Positions 8,542-15,223 of a stretch of DNA of 64,000 nucleotides are shown here, piece after piece (positions within the stretch are counted from its first letter, which is position 1; the number at the start of each line of letters is the position of its first letter). Origin of the DNA: Zhuqueibacter pondensis (GTDB taxonomy: Bacteria; Zhuqueibacterota; Zhuqueibacteria; Zhuqueibacterales; Zhuqueibacteraceae); the NCBI GenBank assembly GCA_034505955.1, contig JAPDQK010000002.1, positions 124,001 to 188,000 of the forward strand. The letters are read 5' to 3'. A model generated the notes under the pieces. It saw only the letters and a list, made by a program, of their open reading frames with translations, was not told where the DNA came from and searched no databases. The translations under genes were made by a program, and so were the position numbers.

Positions 8542-8601
8542 TTGATTGCAAAAGTTCAAAGGTTTGCGATCAGTCCTAATGAATGGACTCAAACGCCAGA
8601 T

Positions 8602-8982
8602 TTAGCCTTGAAAAAGCCTGTTTAATTCTGCCAAAACATATTTGAGGTCGGCTGTAGGCTCTCCTTGAAGTGGTGATTCGGCGACGTTTCCATCAATGGT
8701 ATGGCAATGATGGGGAAAAGTTTTTACTTCAGGAAAATGCTCCTTGTTATCCCACCGGCATAGAGGCTCTTGAGCAAAAACTTGATAGGAATAATCACAA
8801 TGGCCGTGATTATAATAAATCCGGATCTGAAATACAAGGGATGAAAATATCGTCGTTCTGATTTTAAAAGTAAATTGTTCAGTGGAAAAAAAGGAGGTTT
8901 CGACGATTTGCGTATCAACACAAAATCCCGAGCTCTCCAGCAAGGAAACCATCTCGGCCAATAATGTGCTGAACGAGCTCAT
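8602..8982 (-). CDS. TumE-like (DUF6516) toxin-type protein
   Basis: A 126-residue protein with the family blocks IRIYYNHGHCDYSYQVF, LCRWDNKEHF and TFPHHCH, the last being a histidine-rich motif thought to form the active face. It overlaps the upstream small gene by 4 bp (ATGA), again a toxin-antitoxin layout. TumE proteins have been described as toxins paired with a small antitoxin; the biochemical activity here is inferred. It is the second such pair within 1.6 kb. Confidence 0.75.
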   Translation of the reverse strand: MSSFSTLLAEMVSLLESSGFCVDTQIVETSFFSTEQFTFKIRTTIFSSLVFQIRIYYNHGHCDYSYQVFAQEPLCRWDNKEHFPEVKTFPHHCHTIDGNVAESPLQGEPTADLKYVLAELNRLFQG

Positions 8983-9305
8983 TTTGCGCCCTTTCTTCGG
9001 AGACCTAGCCAGCTCTCCAACATCTCGGTGGCAATCTTCCAGTCCAAAGCATCTTCTTCTTCGAGCATGAAGCGCTTTTGGCTGGACGGTTCATGTGGGA
9101 GTTTTTGGGCGCGCTCCTTTAAATAGCTGCTGAACTGAACATACTTCATGCCATATTTTTTTTCAAACTTTTCGAGGATGGCGCGATAATGCTCGATTTG
9201 ATGGAGAATATGACTGGCCATCAGATCTTTGACTGCGGCCTCGGCATTTTCATACAATCCATTGTCTACCAATGGGTGAACGATTTCGGCAAGATTTTCA
9301 GGCAT
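8979..9305 (-). CDS. Putative antitoxin paired with TumE-like protein
   Basis: A 108-residue, almost wholly alpha-helical, charged protein (MPENLAEIVHPLVDNGLYEN... AAVKDLMASHILHQIEHY). The N-terminal Leu-rich segment resembles short ribbon/helix dimerisation modules, and the C-terminal half is a heptad-like helix. Position and 4-bp overlap with the DUF6516 gene are the main reasons for calling it the antitoxin; no named family is certain. Confidence 0.6.
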   Translation of the reverse strand: MPENLAEIVHPLVDNGLYENAEAAVKDLMASHILHQIEHYRAILEKFEKKYGMKYVQFSSYLKERAQKLPHEPSSQKRFMLEEEDALDWKIATEMLESWLGLRRKGAK

Positions 9306-9462
9306 AATGGTAATTGCTCCAACAGGTATATGAAATCAGTTTCTTCTGTTTCGTGTTAATTTCTCATAGCAAAGTACAAAAACCATGGCTTATTTTCAAG
9401 CCAAAATTTCTGCCGTAACCGACAAACCGGTCAACCTTATGAGTTTTGACGTTCAAGTTCGA

Positions 9463-9546
9463 GTAACAGTTCACCACCCCTTTTGAAATGTCATTCTGGA
9501 AGACTGCGTCCGTAGGCTCTACGAGCCGTAGGCCTACGGAATGACA
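9463..9546. mobile_element. Partial copy of the GTAACAGTTCACC element (family II)
   Basis: The left end GTAACAGTTCACC, the linker CCCTTTTGAAA and the inner TGTCATTCTGGAAG match the complete element at 18448-18606. The inner repeat closes at 9546 (GGAATGACA), but the outer right end is missing. Confidence 0.7.
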
Positions 9547-9603
9547 GTTTTAGTTAAGGCGTAGTTCAGACGGCTAAACTCTTACAAGCAAAGATTTTTG
9601 AAA

Positions 9604-9660
9604 GACAAAATAATGGACGACAAAATGATGAAAAATTCTTTGGTCGTCCATCATTTTGTC
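9604..9660. repeat. 57-bp inverted repeat
   Basis: GACAAAATAATGGACGAC (9604-9621) faces GTCGTCCATCATTTTGTC (9643-9660), 17 of 18 pairs matching. A similar design with GGCAAAA ends occurs at 30702-30765. Confidence 0.65.
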
Positions 9661-9805
9661 CTTTTGGCTGCGCCCGTAGGCTACGTCCGTAGGCTGCGCC
9701 TGTAGGGGTTCCGGCTTGTCCGGGTTGGGCTTCGGGCTATTGTCAAAACTCATGAGGCATTACTACGAACAAATTTTCAAAAAAATTTCGAGGCTACGCC
9801 CGTAG

Positions 9806-9836
9806 GGCGCTCGCCCCGCAAGGCGGGGCGAGCGCC
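9806..9836. repeat. GC-rich hairpin 3' of the TIR target gene
   Basis: GGCGCTCGCCCCG and its exact reverse complement are separated by 5 bp. It lies 60-90 bp past the TIR gene stop, in a flank shared with the second target gene, where the matching place (about 13224-13246) has a weaker GGCGCTCG...CGCGCC form. In some DGRs a hairpin near the VR helps target recognition; that role here is inference. Confidence 0.6.
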
Positions 9837-9892
9837 AAAACAAATTATCAAATAATAAAAATCATCAAATGACTCAAATGACCAAAGACTCC

Positions 9893-9995
9893 ATGATTGT
9901 CACGGGCGCACAGCACGGACATAGTAGTTGGGGCCAATATCGTAGGGATCGCAATAACCGTAGCCGAAACTGACATACCACGCCCGCCCCGCGCT
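9893..9995 (-). repeat. DGR variable repeat VR1 (end of TIR target gene)
   Basis: 103 bp aligned without gaps to the template repeat at 12448-12550. There are 11 differences, and every one is at a T of the plus strand, that is, an adenine of the template in coding sense. Nine Asn codons (AAC/AAT) of the template become Ser, Gly, Tyr, Tyr, Asp, Tyr, Pro, Asn and Tyr. The last few bases lie past the stop codon. Confidence 0.96.
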
Positions 9996-10964
9996 GTCAA
10001 AATCTGCCGTCCAAATCCACCACTGTGTACGATCAAAGATCGGATCGAGGTATAACTCGCCATATTTCTTCGGCTCCATCAACGACATCGCTTCTTCCAG
10101 CGTCGGCAAGCGCCAATCAATGAACCCGGCAAATTCCTTGTCATTCAGTTGTTGAATATAGTTTTCGGCGCCTTTGAAAAGCATGGAACTCTCCGAACCG
10201 CCTTGCTGCCAAGTCAAACCCGTGGCGTGGTCGATCACTAATTCCGCGCCGTGCCGTTCTGTGCGTTCGTATTGATGTTTAATACCTTTGCCAGACTCAT
10301 TCATGTATTTGTCAAAAAAATCTTTCTCACGCAGCATCTGTTGGACAGCTTCGACCGGCAAAGAACGGATCGGCGTATGGCGCAGTTGGATGATGGCTGT
10401 TGGCACGGGTTGGGATGGCGGCTGGGGTTTGCGAGGCGTGCGAATCGGCTCGTACTGGGGCGCCGGCGGGACCGTTGAGATCAATGGCGAGTGCGGCAAA
10501 CCCGCCGGAGAAGCGGCGGGTTCTTCTTGCGCCTCGCGGCGGGGCGGCTCCAACTGCAGTGCCGCGAGCAATTGTTGCAAGCCGTTGGCGGGGTTGGCAA
10601 AGTCGATATATGCCGTACTCGCTAAAATCGAGGGCAGCGGTGTTTTATCGATGGGACAGGGAATGATCCGCTTTTTCAATGTAATGGCGTTGGTCCATTC
10701 CAACTTGACCCAATGCGAGCTGGCCGCAGCTTTTGACCAAATGAGCAGCAGGGTGTTGCACCAATCCAGAGCAATGCTGATGTGCTCGGGCAAAATATCG
10801 CCCCCACGGATGCCGGCGTGATCCACCCAGACCTCCGCGCCGGCGGCTTTCAGCTCGGCTTCCAATCGCCGCACCAGTGCCTTGTCTTCCCACGCGTGGC
10901 TAATGAAAATGCGCGGGGACTCAGTTTTTTGCGATTTGGCCAATCTCGTTCTCCGGGTATTCAA
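9900..10964 (-). CDS. DGR target protein 1: TIR domain fused to variable DUF1566 C-type-lectin-like domain
   Basis: A 354-residue protein without a signal peptide. Residues 18-140 form a TIR domain (PRIFISHAWEDKALVRRL start, conserved Glu89 in KLEWTNAI where NAD-cleaving TIRs have their catalytic Glu). A Pro/Ala-rich linker (about 140-190) leads to a DUF1566/Lcl domain (about 213-354) with GLTWQQGG, DWRLPTLEEAMSLM and WWIWTAD, whose last 32 residues are the variable repeat. The start overlaps the RT gene end by 44 bp, so the two are co-transcribed. I infer a sensor-effector: the lectin-like face binds a ligand and the TIR domain signals or depletes NAD. Confidence 0.92.
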   Translation of the reverse strand: MNTRRTRLAKSQKTESPRIFISHAWEDKALVRRLEAELKAAGAEVWVDHAGIRGGDILPEHISIALDWCNTLLLIWSKAAASSHWVKLEWTNAITLKKRIIPCPIDKTPLPSILASTAYIDFANPANGLQQLLAALQLEPPRREAQEEPAASPAGLPHSPLISTVPPAPQYEPIRTPRKPQPPSQPVPTAIIQLRHTPIRSLPVEAVQQMLREKDFFDKYMNESGKGIKHQYERTERHGAELVIDHATGLTWQQGGSESSMLFKGAENYIQQLNDKEFAGFIDWRLPTLEEAMSLMEPKKYGELYLDPIFDRTQWWIWTADFDSAGRAWYVSFGYGYCDPYDIGPNYYVRAVRP

Positions 10965-12402
10965 TCATCATCGCGATCAAACGCTCCTTCGCGTGGCGCA
11001 ACTCATGGCCGGTTTCTTCCACCACGACCACCGGCAGGCGCTGCGCTTTCAGTTGGCTCAATACGGCCGACAATTTCTTTTGCGGAAAACCGCAGGCCTG
11101 CGGAAAACCGCGCCAGTTTTGGTTGAGCGCCAGACCCGTGGCTTGGTGCAGAACCTCCGCCTGCCAGCCGTAGGCTTCATAATAGCTGCCGATTTGTATC
11201 AGGCAAAGGTGATGCGGAAACGTGCGCAGCAGCCAGCGAACCTGCTGCCGCAAGAACCGCATGCGGCGTAACGGCTGATCTAATCTAACAATTTTGTGCT
11301 TTTTTCGCAAAAAGAATTTTTGCAAAAACTCGTGCTGTTTGAACAATTTTTCAACCAACCGCGCCGTTTGCGCATGTCGAAACAGGCCGAGATAGGAATT
11401 GACCGAGGCGAAAACGGCATCCAGTGTGTCGGTGTCGAAACGATATGCGGTATAGCTCGCAGTTCGCGCCACCAATTGGGGCCGAAATCGCCGCAGTTTT
11501 TCCTGCAAATTGCCCACGGTACGGCGGCGCACGAGTTTATAACCTGGCCGCACGATATAACCGGCAAAGTCGATGCCGCCGTGCACCGGGCCGATTTGCG
11601 TCATCTTGCCGTGAACTTCCAACTGCAGCATGGTTTTGAGGAACTCTTGAATCGCCTGCTCCCACTTCTCCAATTGCCAGCGATGGCGCGCGATTAAAAT
11701 GAAGTCGTCCACGTAGCGTAGATAGAAGCGGCACTTGAGCACGTGTTTGACGAATTGATCCAGCGCATTCAGATACACATTGGCAAAAAACTGGCTGGTG
11801 AGATTGCCGATGGGCAGGCCGCAACCCGGCGGCGCGCCGAAGAGCGTTTTGTGCTTGGGAATGCGGTGGCGCAGGTTCTCGGCATCTTGCAGTACATAAT
11901 CTTTCGTAGGATCGTGAAACACCAAAACGCGCACCAGCCACCACAACTCGTCAGGATGCGGGCAATGCTTGGCCAGCATCTCGAAAAGCAGTTGCCGGTT
12001 GATGGTCATGAAAAAATTTCTCACGTCCATTTTGAGAAAATAGGCAGTGCGTTTGCCGTTGGCGGTGACACGGCGGAGGAATTTTTGCAGTGCCTGTGCC
12101 GCAGCGAGCGGGCCTTTGCCGGGGCGGCAAGCATACGAGTGCGGAATGAAAATTTTCTCCCACACCGGCAGGAGATAGGTATAGAGCAGGTGGTGGACGA
12201 TGCGGTCACGAAACGCGGCGGCAAAAACTTCCCGCGCCTTCGGCTTGCTGGTATAAAAACAAACCGAAGTCGAAGGCTGGTAACGCCGCTCCCGCAGCTC
12301 ATCGACGAGCGCCACGAGGTTCTCTTCGTGGTTCAGCTCGAAATCCAGCGCGCTCGGTTTATTGCGCTTGTTGCGCCGGCACGCCAGATAGGCTTGGTAC
12401 AC
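10921..12402 (-). CDS. DGR reverse transcriptase with C-terminal MutS-domain-I-like extension
   Basis: About 493 residues from a GTG at 12402. The RT domain has LKMDVRNFF (motif A), LPIGNLTSQFFANVYLN, where IGxxxSQ is the DGR-specific form of motif 4, and the catalytic YVDD (residues 230-233). After the thumb, about residues 395-482 read FPHHLCLIQIGSYYEAYGWQAE, ATGLAL and RLPVVVVEET, closely resembling the mismatch-recognition domain I of MutS, where GDFYE becomes GSYYE. The open frame continues upstream to 12531 but those codons are the template repeat, so that start is rejected. No strong ribosome site is seen; CTG or another codon could be used. It overlaps target gene 1. Confidence 0.95.
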   Translation of the reverse strand: MYQAYLACRRNKRNKPSALDFELNHEENLVALVDELRERRYQPSTSVCFYTSKPKAREVFAAAFRDRIVHHLLYTYLLPVWEKIFIPHSYACRPGKGPLAAAQALQKFLRRVTANGKRTAYFLKMDVRNFFMTINRQLLFEMLAKHCPHPDELWWLVRVLVFHDPTKDYVLQDAENLRHRIPKHKTLFGAPPGCGLPIGNLTSQFFANVYLNALDQFVKHVLKCRFYLRYVDDFILIARHRWQLEKWEQAIQEFLKTMLQLEVHGKMTQIGPVHGGIDFAGYIVRPGYKLVRRRTVGNLQEKLRRFRPQLVARTASYTAYRFDTDTLDAVFASVNSYLGLFRHAQTARLVEKLFKQHEFLQKFFLRKKHKIVRLDQPLRRMRFLRQQVRWLLRTFPHHLCLIQIGSYYEAYGWQAEVLHQATGLALNQNWRGFPQACGFPQKKLSAVLSQLKAQRLPVVVVEETGHELRHAKERLIAMMIEYPENEIGQIAKN

Positions 12403-12447
12403 CTGCGGGAAACCAAATCCCGCCCGAGGCGGGACTGGCAGCAGCGG

Positions 12448-12550
12448 ATGATTTTCACGGGCGCACAGCACGGACATAGTTGTTGTTGCCAATATCGTTG
12501 GGATTGCAATTACCGTTGTTGAAATTGACATACCACGCCCGCCCCGCGCT
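12448..12550 (-). ncRNA. DGR template repeat (TR) within an untranslated RNA
   Basis: This 103-bp non-coding segment between avd and the RT gene matches both variable repeats. In coding sense it carries nine AAC or AAT codons at the places that vary in the targets. Identity with the targets stops abruptly on both sides (12447 and 12551), as expected of a TR. Its transcript would be the template for error-prone cDNA synthesis. It sits 45 bp in front of the proposed RT start, so the same RNA probably carries TR and RT message. Confidence 0.96.
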
Positions 12551-12697
12551 TTGCCCCTCTACTTACGGCCCGTCTTTTTCGGACCCACGTCCGGCCAATC
12601 CCACTTGCGGCAGGTATGGCCGCCGGCTTGCTTATGCCCTGCTTTGGGCGAGGGCGAGAGGGGTGCACAATCATCAAGTTGGCACGCTCCCCGGCCT

Positions 12698-13081
12698 TTA
12701 TGAATGGGACGGGGATTCTGGCCGTACGCTGGCTTTGGCGGATTTTAGCCAGCCTTCGTTCTGCCGGCACAAGTCCACCACCTGATTTACACTATAATGA
12801 TACGAATCGAAATTGGCAAATGCTTTTTCTTCTTTCGCAATGCGCAGGGTGATCTTCAAATCTTCCAGCAGCTCGCGCAGCTTTTCGAGATGGGGAGCCT
12901 TCTCCTCGGCATTGTTGGCGCGCACGATCTGGCGGAGCACCTCGTGCGAGAGTTGGCGCAGCTCCGTGCCGAGGCAATATTTGTGATAGCGGCTGAAATT
13001 GCGCACGATCTTCTCGAAATACACGGTGAGATCGAAAGCTTTTTTGTAAATGGGAAGATGCTCGTATTGGGCCATGGTCAT
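12698..13081 (-). CDS. avd: Avd, DGR accessory variability determinant (four-helix bundle)
   Basis: A 127-residue four-helix-bundle protein with strong Avd features: MAQYEHLPIYKKAFDLTVYFEKIVRNFSRYHKY at the start, an LGTELRQLSHEVLRQIVRANNA helix, and a C-terminal YSVNQVVDLCRQNEGWLKS. In Bordetella phage, Avd forms a pentamer that binds RT and the TR RNA and is essential for cDNA synthesis. The gene lies 147 bp before the TR on the same strand, the classical avd-TR-RT order. The last dozen residues (ASVRPESPSHS) are an unstructured tail. Confidence 0.95.
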   Translation of the reverse strand: MTMAQYEHLPIYKKAFDLTVYFEKIVRNFSRYHKYCLGTELRQLSHEVLRQIVRANNAEEKAPHLEKLRELLEDLKITLRIAKEEKAFANFDSYHYSVNQVVDLCRQNEGWLKSAKASVRPESPSHS

Positions 13082-13310
13082 GCTCCGGGAATAATTTTGT
13101 AGTTGCGCCTTCAGGCGTTGGCTTGGGAAAAGCGAGATCGTTTTTCATGTGAATGACAAACTTCAGTCTTGACGACGTGAGTTTGGCGCCTGAAGGCGCT
13201 ACTACGAAAATCCAAAAAATTTTCGAGGCGCTCGCTGACGCTCGCGCCAAATCAAATCATCAAATAATAAAATGATCAAATGACTCAAATAACCAAATAG
13301 CCCATGATTG
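13082..13310. other. Gap between target gene 2 and avd
   Basis: Contains the inverted-repeat element at 13095-13210 and then, from about 13211 to 13303, the 3' flank of target gene 2. This flank resembles the flank of target gene 1 (both have TACTACGAA, then TTTCGAGGC, a GC-rich hairpin-like block and CAAATAATAAAA). Confidence 0.7.
13095..13210. mobile_element. Inverted-repeat element (family III), copy 1
   Basis: Left end TTTTGTAGTTGCGCCTTCAGGCG and right end CGCCTGAAGGCGCTACTACGAAAA in 116 bp total pair with one mismatch and one bulge; no coding capacity. Copy 2 lies at 17046-17172. Inserted or retained between the caspase target gene and avd. Confidence 0.75.
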
Positions 13311-13406
13311 TCACGGGCGCACAGCACGGACATAGCCGTAGTAGCCAATATCGACGGGATTGCAACCACCGTTGTCGAAATGGACATACCACGCCCGCCC
13401 CGCGCT
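13304..13406 (-). repeat. DGR variable repeat VR2 (end of caspase-like target gene)
   Basis: 103 bp, gapless against the TR, with 11 differences, all at template adenines. The nine template Asn codons become His, Asp, Asn, Gly, Asn, Val, Tyr, Tyr and Gly. Only one substituted position, just past the stop codon, has the same replacement base in both VRs. Confidence 0.96.
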
Positions 13407-15143
13407 GTAAGTATCCGCTGTCCAGATCCACATCTGCTTGTTATCAAACTTCGAATCAATGTACAAACCAGCGCTGTTCTCTTTTGGTTCCATTAGCGAC
13501 ATGGCTTCTTCCAGCGTCGGCAAGCGCCAATCGTTGTAGCCGGCAAAACGATCTTTGTTCAATTGCGCCACGTAAGCTTTTGCCCGCTCGTAGGTCATGT
13601 ATTCCGGCGAACCCGATTGCTGCCACATCAAACCGGTGGCGCGATCATAAACCACTTTGCCACCCTGTTGCAGCTCGAATTCGTTGGGAAGGCCTTTACC
13701 TTGCGGATTGCTCCATTCCTTGGTCCAATCATAAGCATCCGTGCTATAAAAATTATTTTGGCGCAACATGGCTTTGACGGCTGCCTCGGAAAGATTCTCT
13801 TGCGGCTGGCGGCGCAAAGAGTATCGTGGTGCTGGTTTTGGTTCGATCGGAGGTGTCACCACCGCCGGCGTGGTTTTCGATTTTATGGTAACCGCTGCGA
13901 TTTGGCCTTTGCTAATGATGACAGTTTGCGTCACGGTTTCACTGGCGCCACGCACTTCAATTTTATGGCTGCCAACAGTGACAGGATATTCTTTGGCCAC
14001 GCCCTTTTCAATGTTATCCACATACTCATTGTCAATATAAACTTGGCCGGAGAGAAAGGCGATGATCCGCACGAGGCCATAAGCCGCCACCACTTCGCCG
14101 CGCGGCCGGGCATTGAGTTTCTCCGCGTAGACGCTCGCCAGCGCAATCCGGCGAATATTGGCTTCGGGATTGACGAAAACAAACGTGCCGCGGTATTGGG
14201 CGGTCTCCAACGGCCAGAGCCGGGGCGTCAAGCTTTGTTTGTTCCTGGCTGCAAAAGCGGCGATTTGATTTTTTGTCTGCGCCACAATTTCATCAATGGT
14301 CATGAAGCCGTCACCTTTGTCGGCACTGCCGGTTTCCGCGGCGTTCAAAAAGGCACGGGTAAAAACGCCGTTGCCCCTGCCGCCGGCAGTTTCCACTTCG
14401 TAAGTTCGCTCATCTGCCGTTCCGGCCGTAACCACCGACCGGCTGCCTTGCCGGCTCAAGGTGGCAATCAAACCGTTGACATCATCCACGGGACCACGTG
14501 GGACCGGCTCGAAAGCCAATCCCGAAGCGCAACAATCAAAAATGAACAAGAGATGATCGAGCTTGATTTCGCTGCTCCAATCGCTCACGTCATTGATTTT
14601 GAGCACCTGCGGCCCGGCAAAATTGCCCGGCTGCGCTTGCGCAAATTGCATGTAGCCGGTTTTGCCGCGATTGTCGGCGCCATGGCCGGCATAATAAAAC
14701 AGCAAGCGATCCCGCTGGCGCAACCATTGCCCCAGTTTGTTGCGCATGTAGTCTTCGATCAAATCGCGGTTGACGATCTTTTCGCGCGCGACGTAAACCG
14801 TGTCAAAGCCGCCCTGATTCAGCAGAAATTGCCGCATGTCTTCCACATCATTTTTCACAAACGGCAAATCCGGTTCCAGAAAATCGTATTGGCTGACGCC
14901 AACGAGAAACGCCACGCTGACGCCAAAGGGCAGTTGATTGGTCGAGGGCAGGGCGACATTGAAGAGGTTTTCCACTTGTTGAAAGAACCACGGCTTCTGG
15001 CCGGCGGTTTTGACGCGATACCAGCGCTCCACGCCATCTTTGAGCTTGGTGCTTTGGATTTGCCCTTGGGCCAAATTGACAGCGAGCAGGAGCAAAGCGA
15101 GGAGGAGCGAGGTTTGCAGTTTGATCTTTTGTGATGTTTTCAT
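13311..15143 (-). CDS. DGR target protein 2: secreted caspase-like protease with variable DUF1566 domain
   Basis: A 610-residue protein. A Sec signal peptide (residues 1-27) is followed by a peptidase C14 caspase-like domain (about 70-330) with the catalytic His154 in YYAGHGA and Cys205 in FDCCASG. Residues 345-425 look like a PEGA-type beta domain (GQVYIDNEYVDN, YPVTVGSHKIEVRG). After a Pro-rich linker comes a DUF1566/Lcl domain (about 445-610) with GLMWQQSG, NDWRLPTLEEAMSLM and MWIWTAD, ending in VR2. Unlike target 1 it is exported, so its lectin-like face would meet extracellular or periplasmic ligands. Caspase-type activity and cell-death role are inferred. Confidence 0.93.
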   Translation of the reverse strand: MKTSQKIKLQTSLLLALLLLAVNLAQGQIQSTKLKDGVERWYRVKTAGQKPWFFQQVENLFNVALPSTNQLPFGVSVAFLVGVSQYDFLEPDLPFVKNDVEDMRQFLLNQGGFDTVYVAREKIVNRDLIEDYMRNKLGQWLRQRDRLLFYYAGHGADNRGKTGYMQFAQAQPGNFAGPQVLKINDVSDWSSEIKLDHLLFIFDCCASGLAFEPVPRGPVDDVNGLIATLSRQGSRSVVTAGTADERTYEVETAGGRGNGVFTRAFLNAAETGSADKGDGFMTIDEIVAQTKNQIAAFAARNKQSLTPRLWPLETAQYRGTFVFVNPEANIRRIALASVYAEKLNARPRGEVVAAYGLVRIIAFLSGQVYIDNEYVDNIEKGVAKEYPVTVGSHKIEVRGASETVTQTVIISKGQIAAVTIKSKTTPAVVTPPIEPKPAPRYSLRRQPQENLSEAAVKAMLRQNNFYSTDAYDWTKEWSNPQGKGLPNEFELQQGGKVVYDRATGLMWQQSGSPEYMTYERAKAYVAQLNKDRFAGYNDWRLPTLEEAMSLMEPKENSAGLYIDSKFDNKQMWIWTADTYSAGRAWYVHFDNGGCNPVDIGYYGYVRAVRP

Positions 15144-15223
15144 AAATTACCCCATTTGTAATTCGGTCCGACTTGTGCTGTGGGATTCATAAACTCTGAA
15201 GGCCCCTTACGCACAACGTGGAT

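Larger units (their letters stand above)
8037..8601. other. Non-coding gap with three repeat elements
   Basis: Contains a degenerate copy of the dispersed TGTCATTC element (8172-8219), a family I miniature element (8239-8327) and copy B of the 205-bp repeat (8337-8541). No gene is supported. Confidence 0.6.
9306..9899. other. Gap of repeats and hairpins downstream of the DGR
   Basis: No gene. In order: a partial MITE-type element (9463-9546), a long inverted repeat (9604-9660), a region of repeated GCCCGTAGGCT units (about 9664-9705), a GC-rich hairpin (9806-9836) and the conserved 3' flank of the first DGR target gene. Confidence 0.65.

Noticed and set aside
12403..12531. Upstream extension of the RT reading frame through the template repeat
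   Set aside because: Those codons simply translate the TR on the same strand, which is non-coding; RT similarity begins only after it.
13563..15134. Long open frame on the plus strand opposite the caspase-like target
   Set aside because: It is an antisense shadow with no family motifs; the minus-strand protein has a signal peptide, catalytic His/Cys and the VR.
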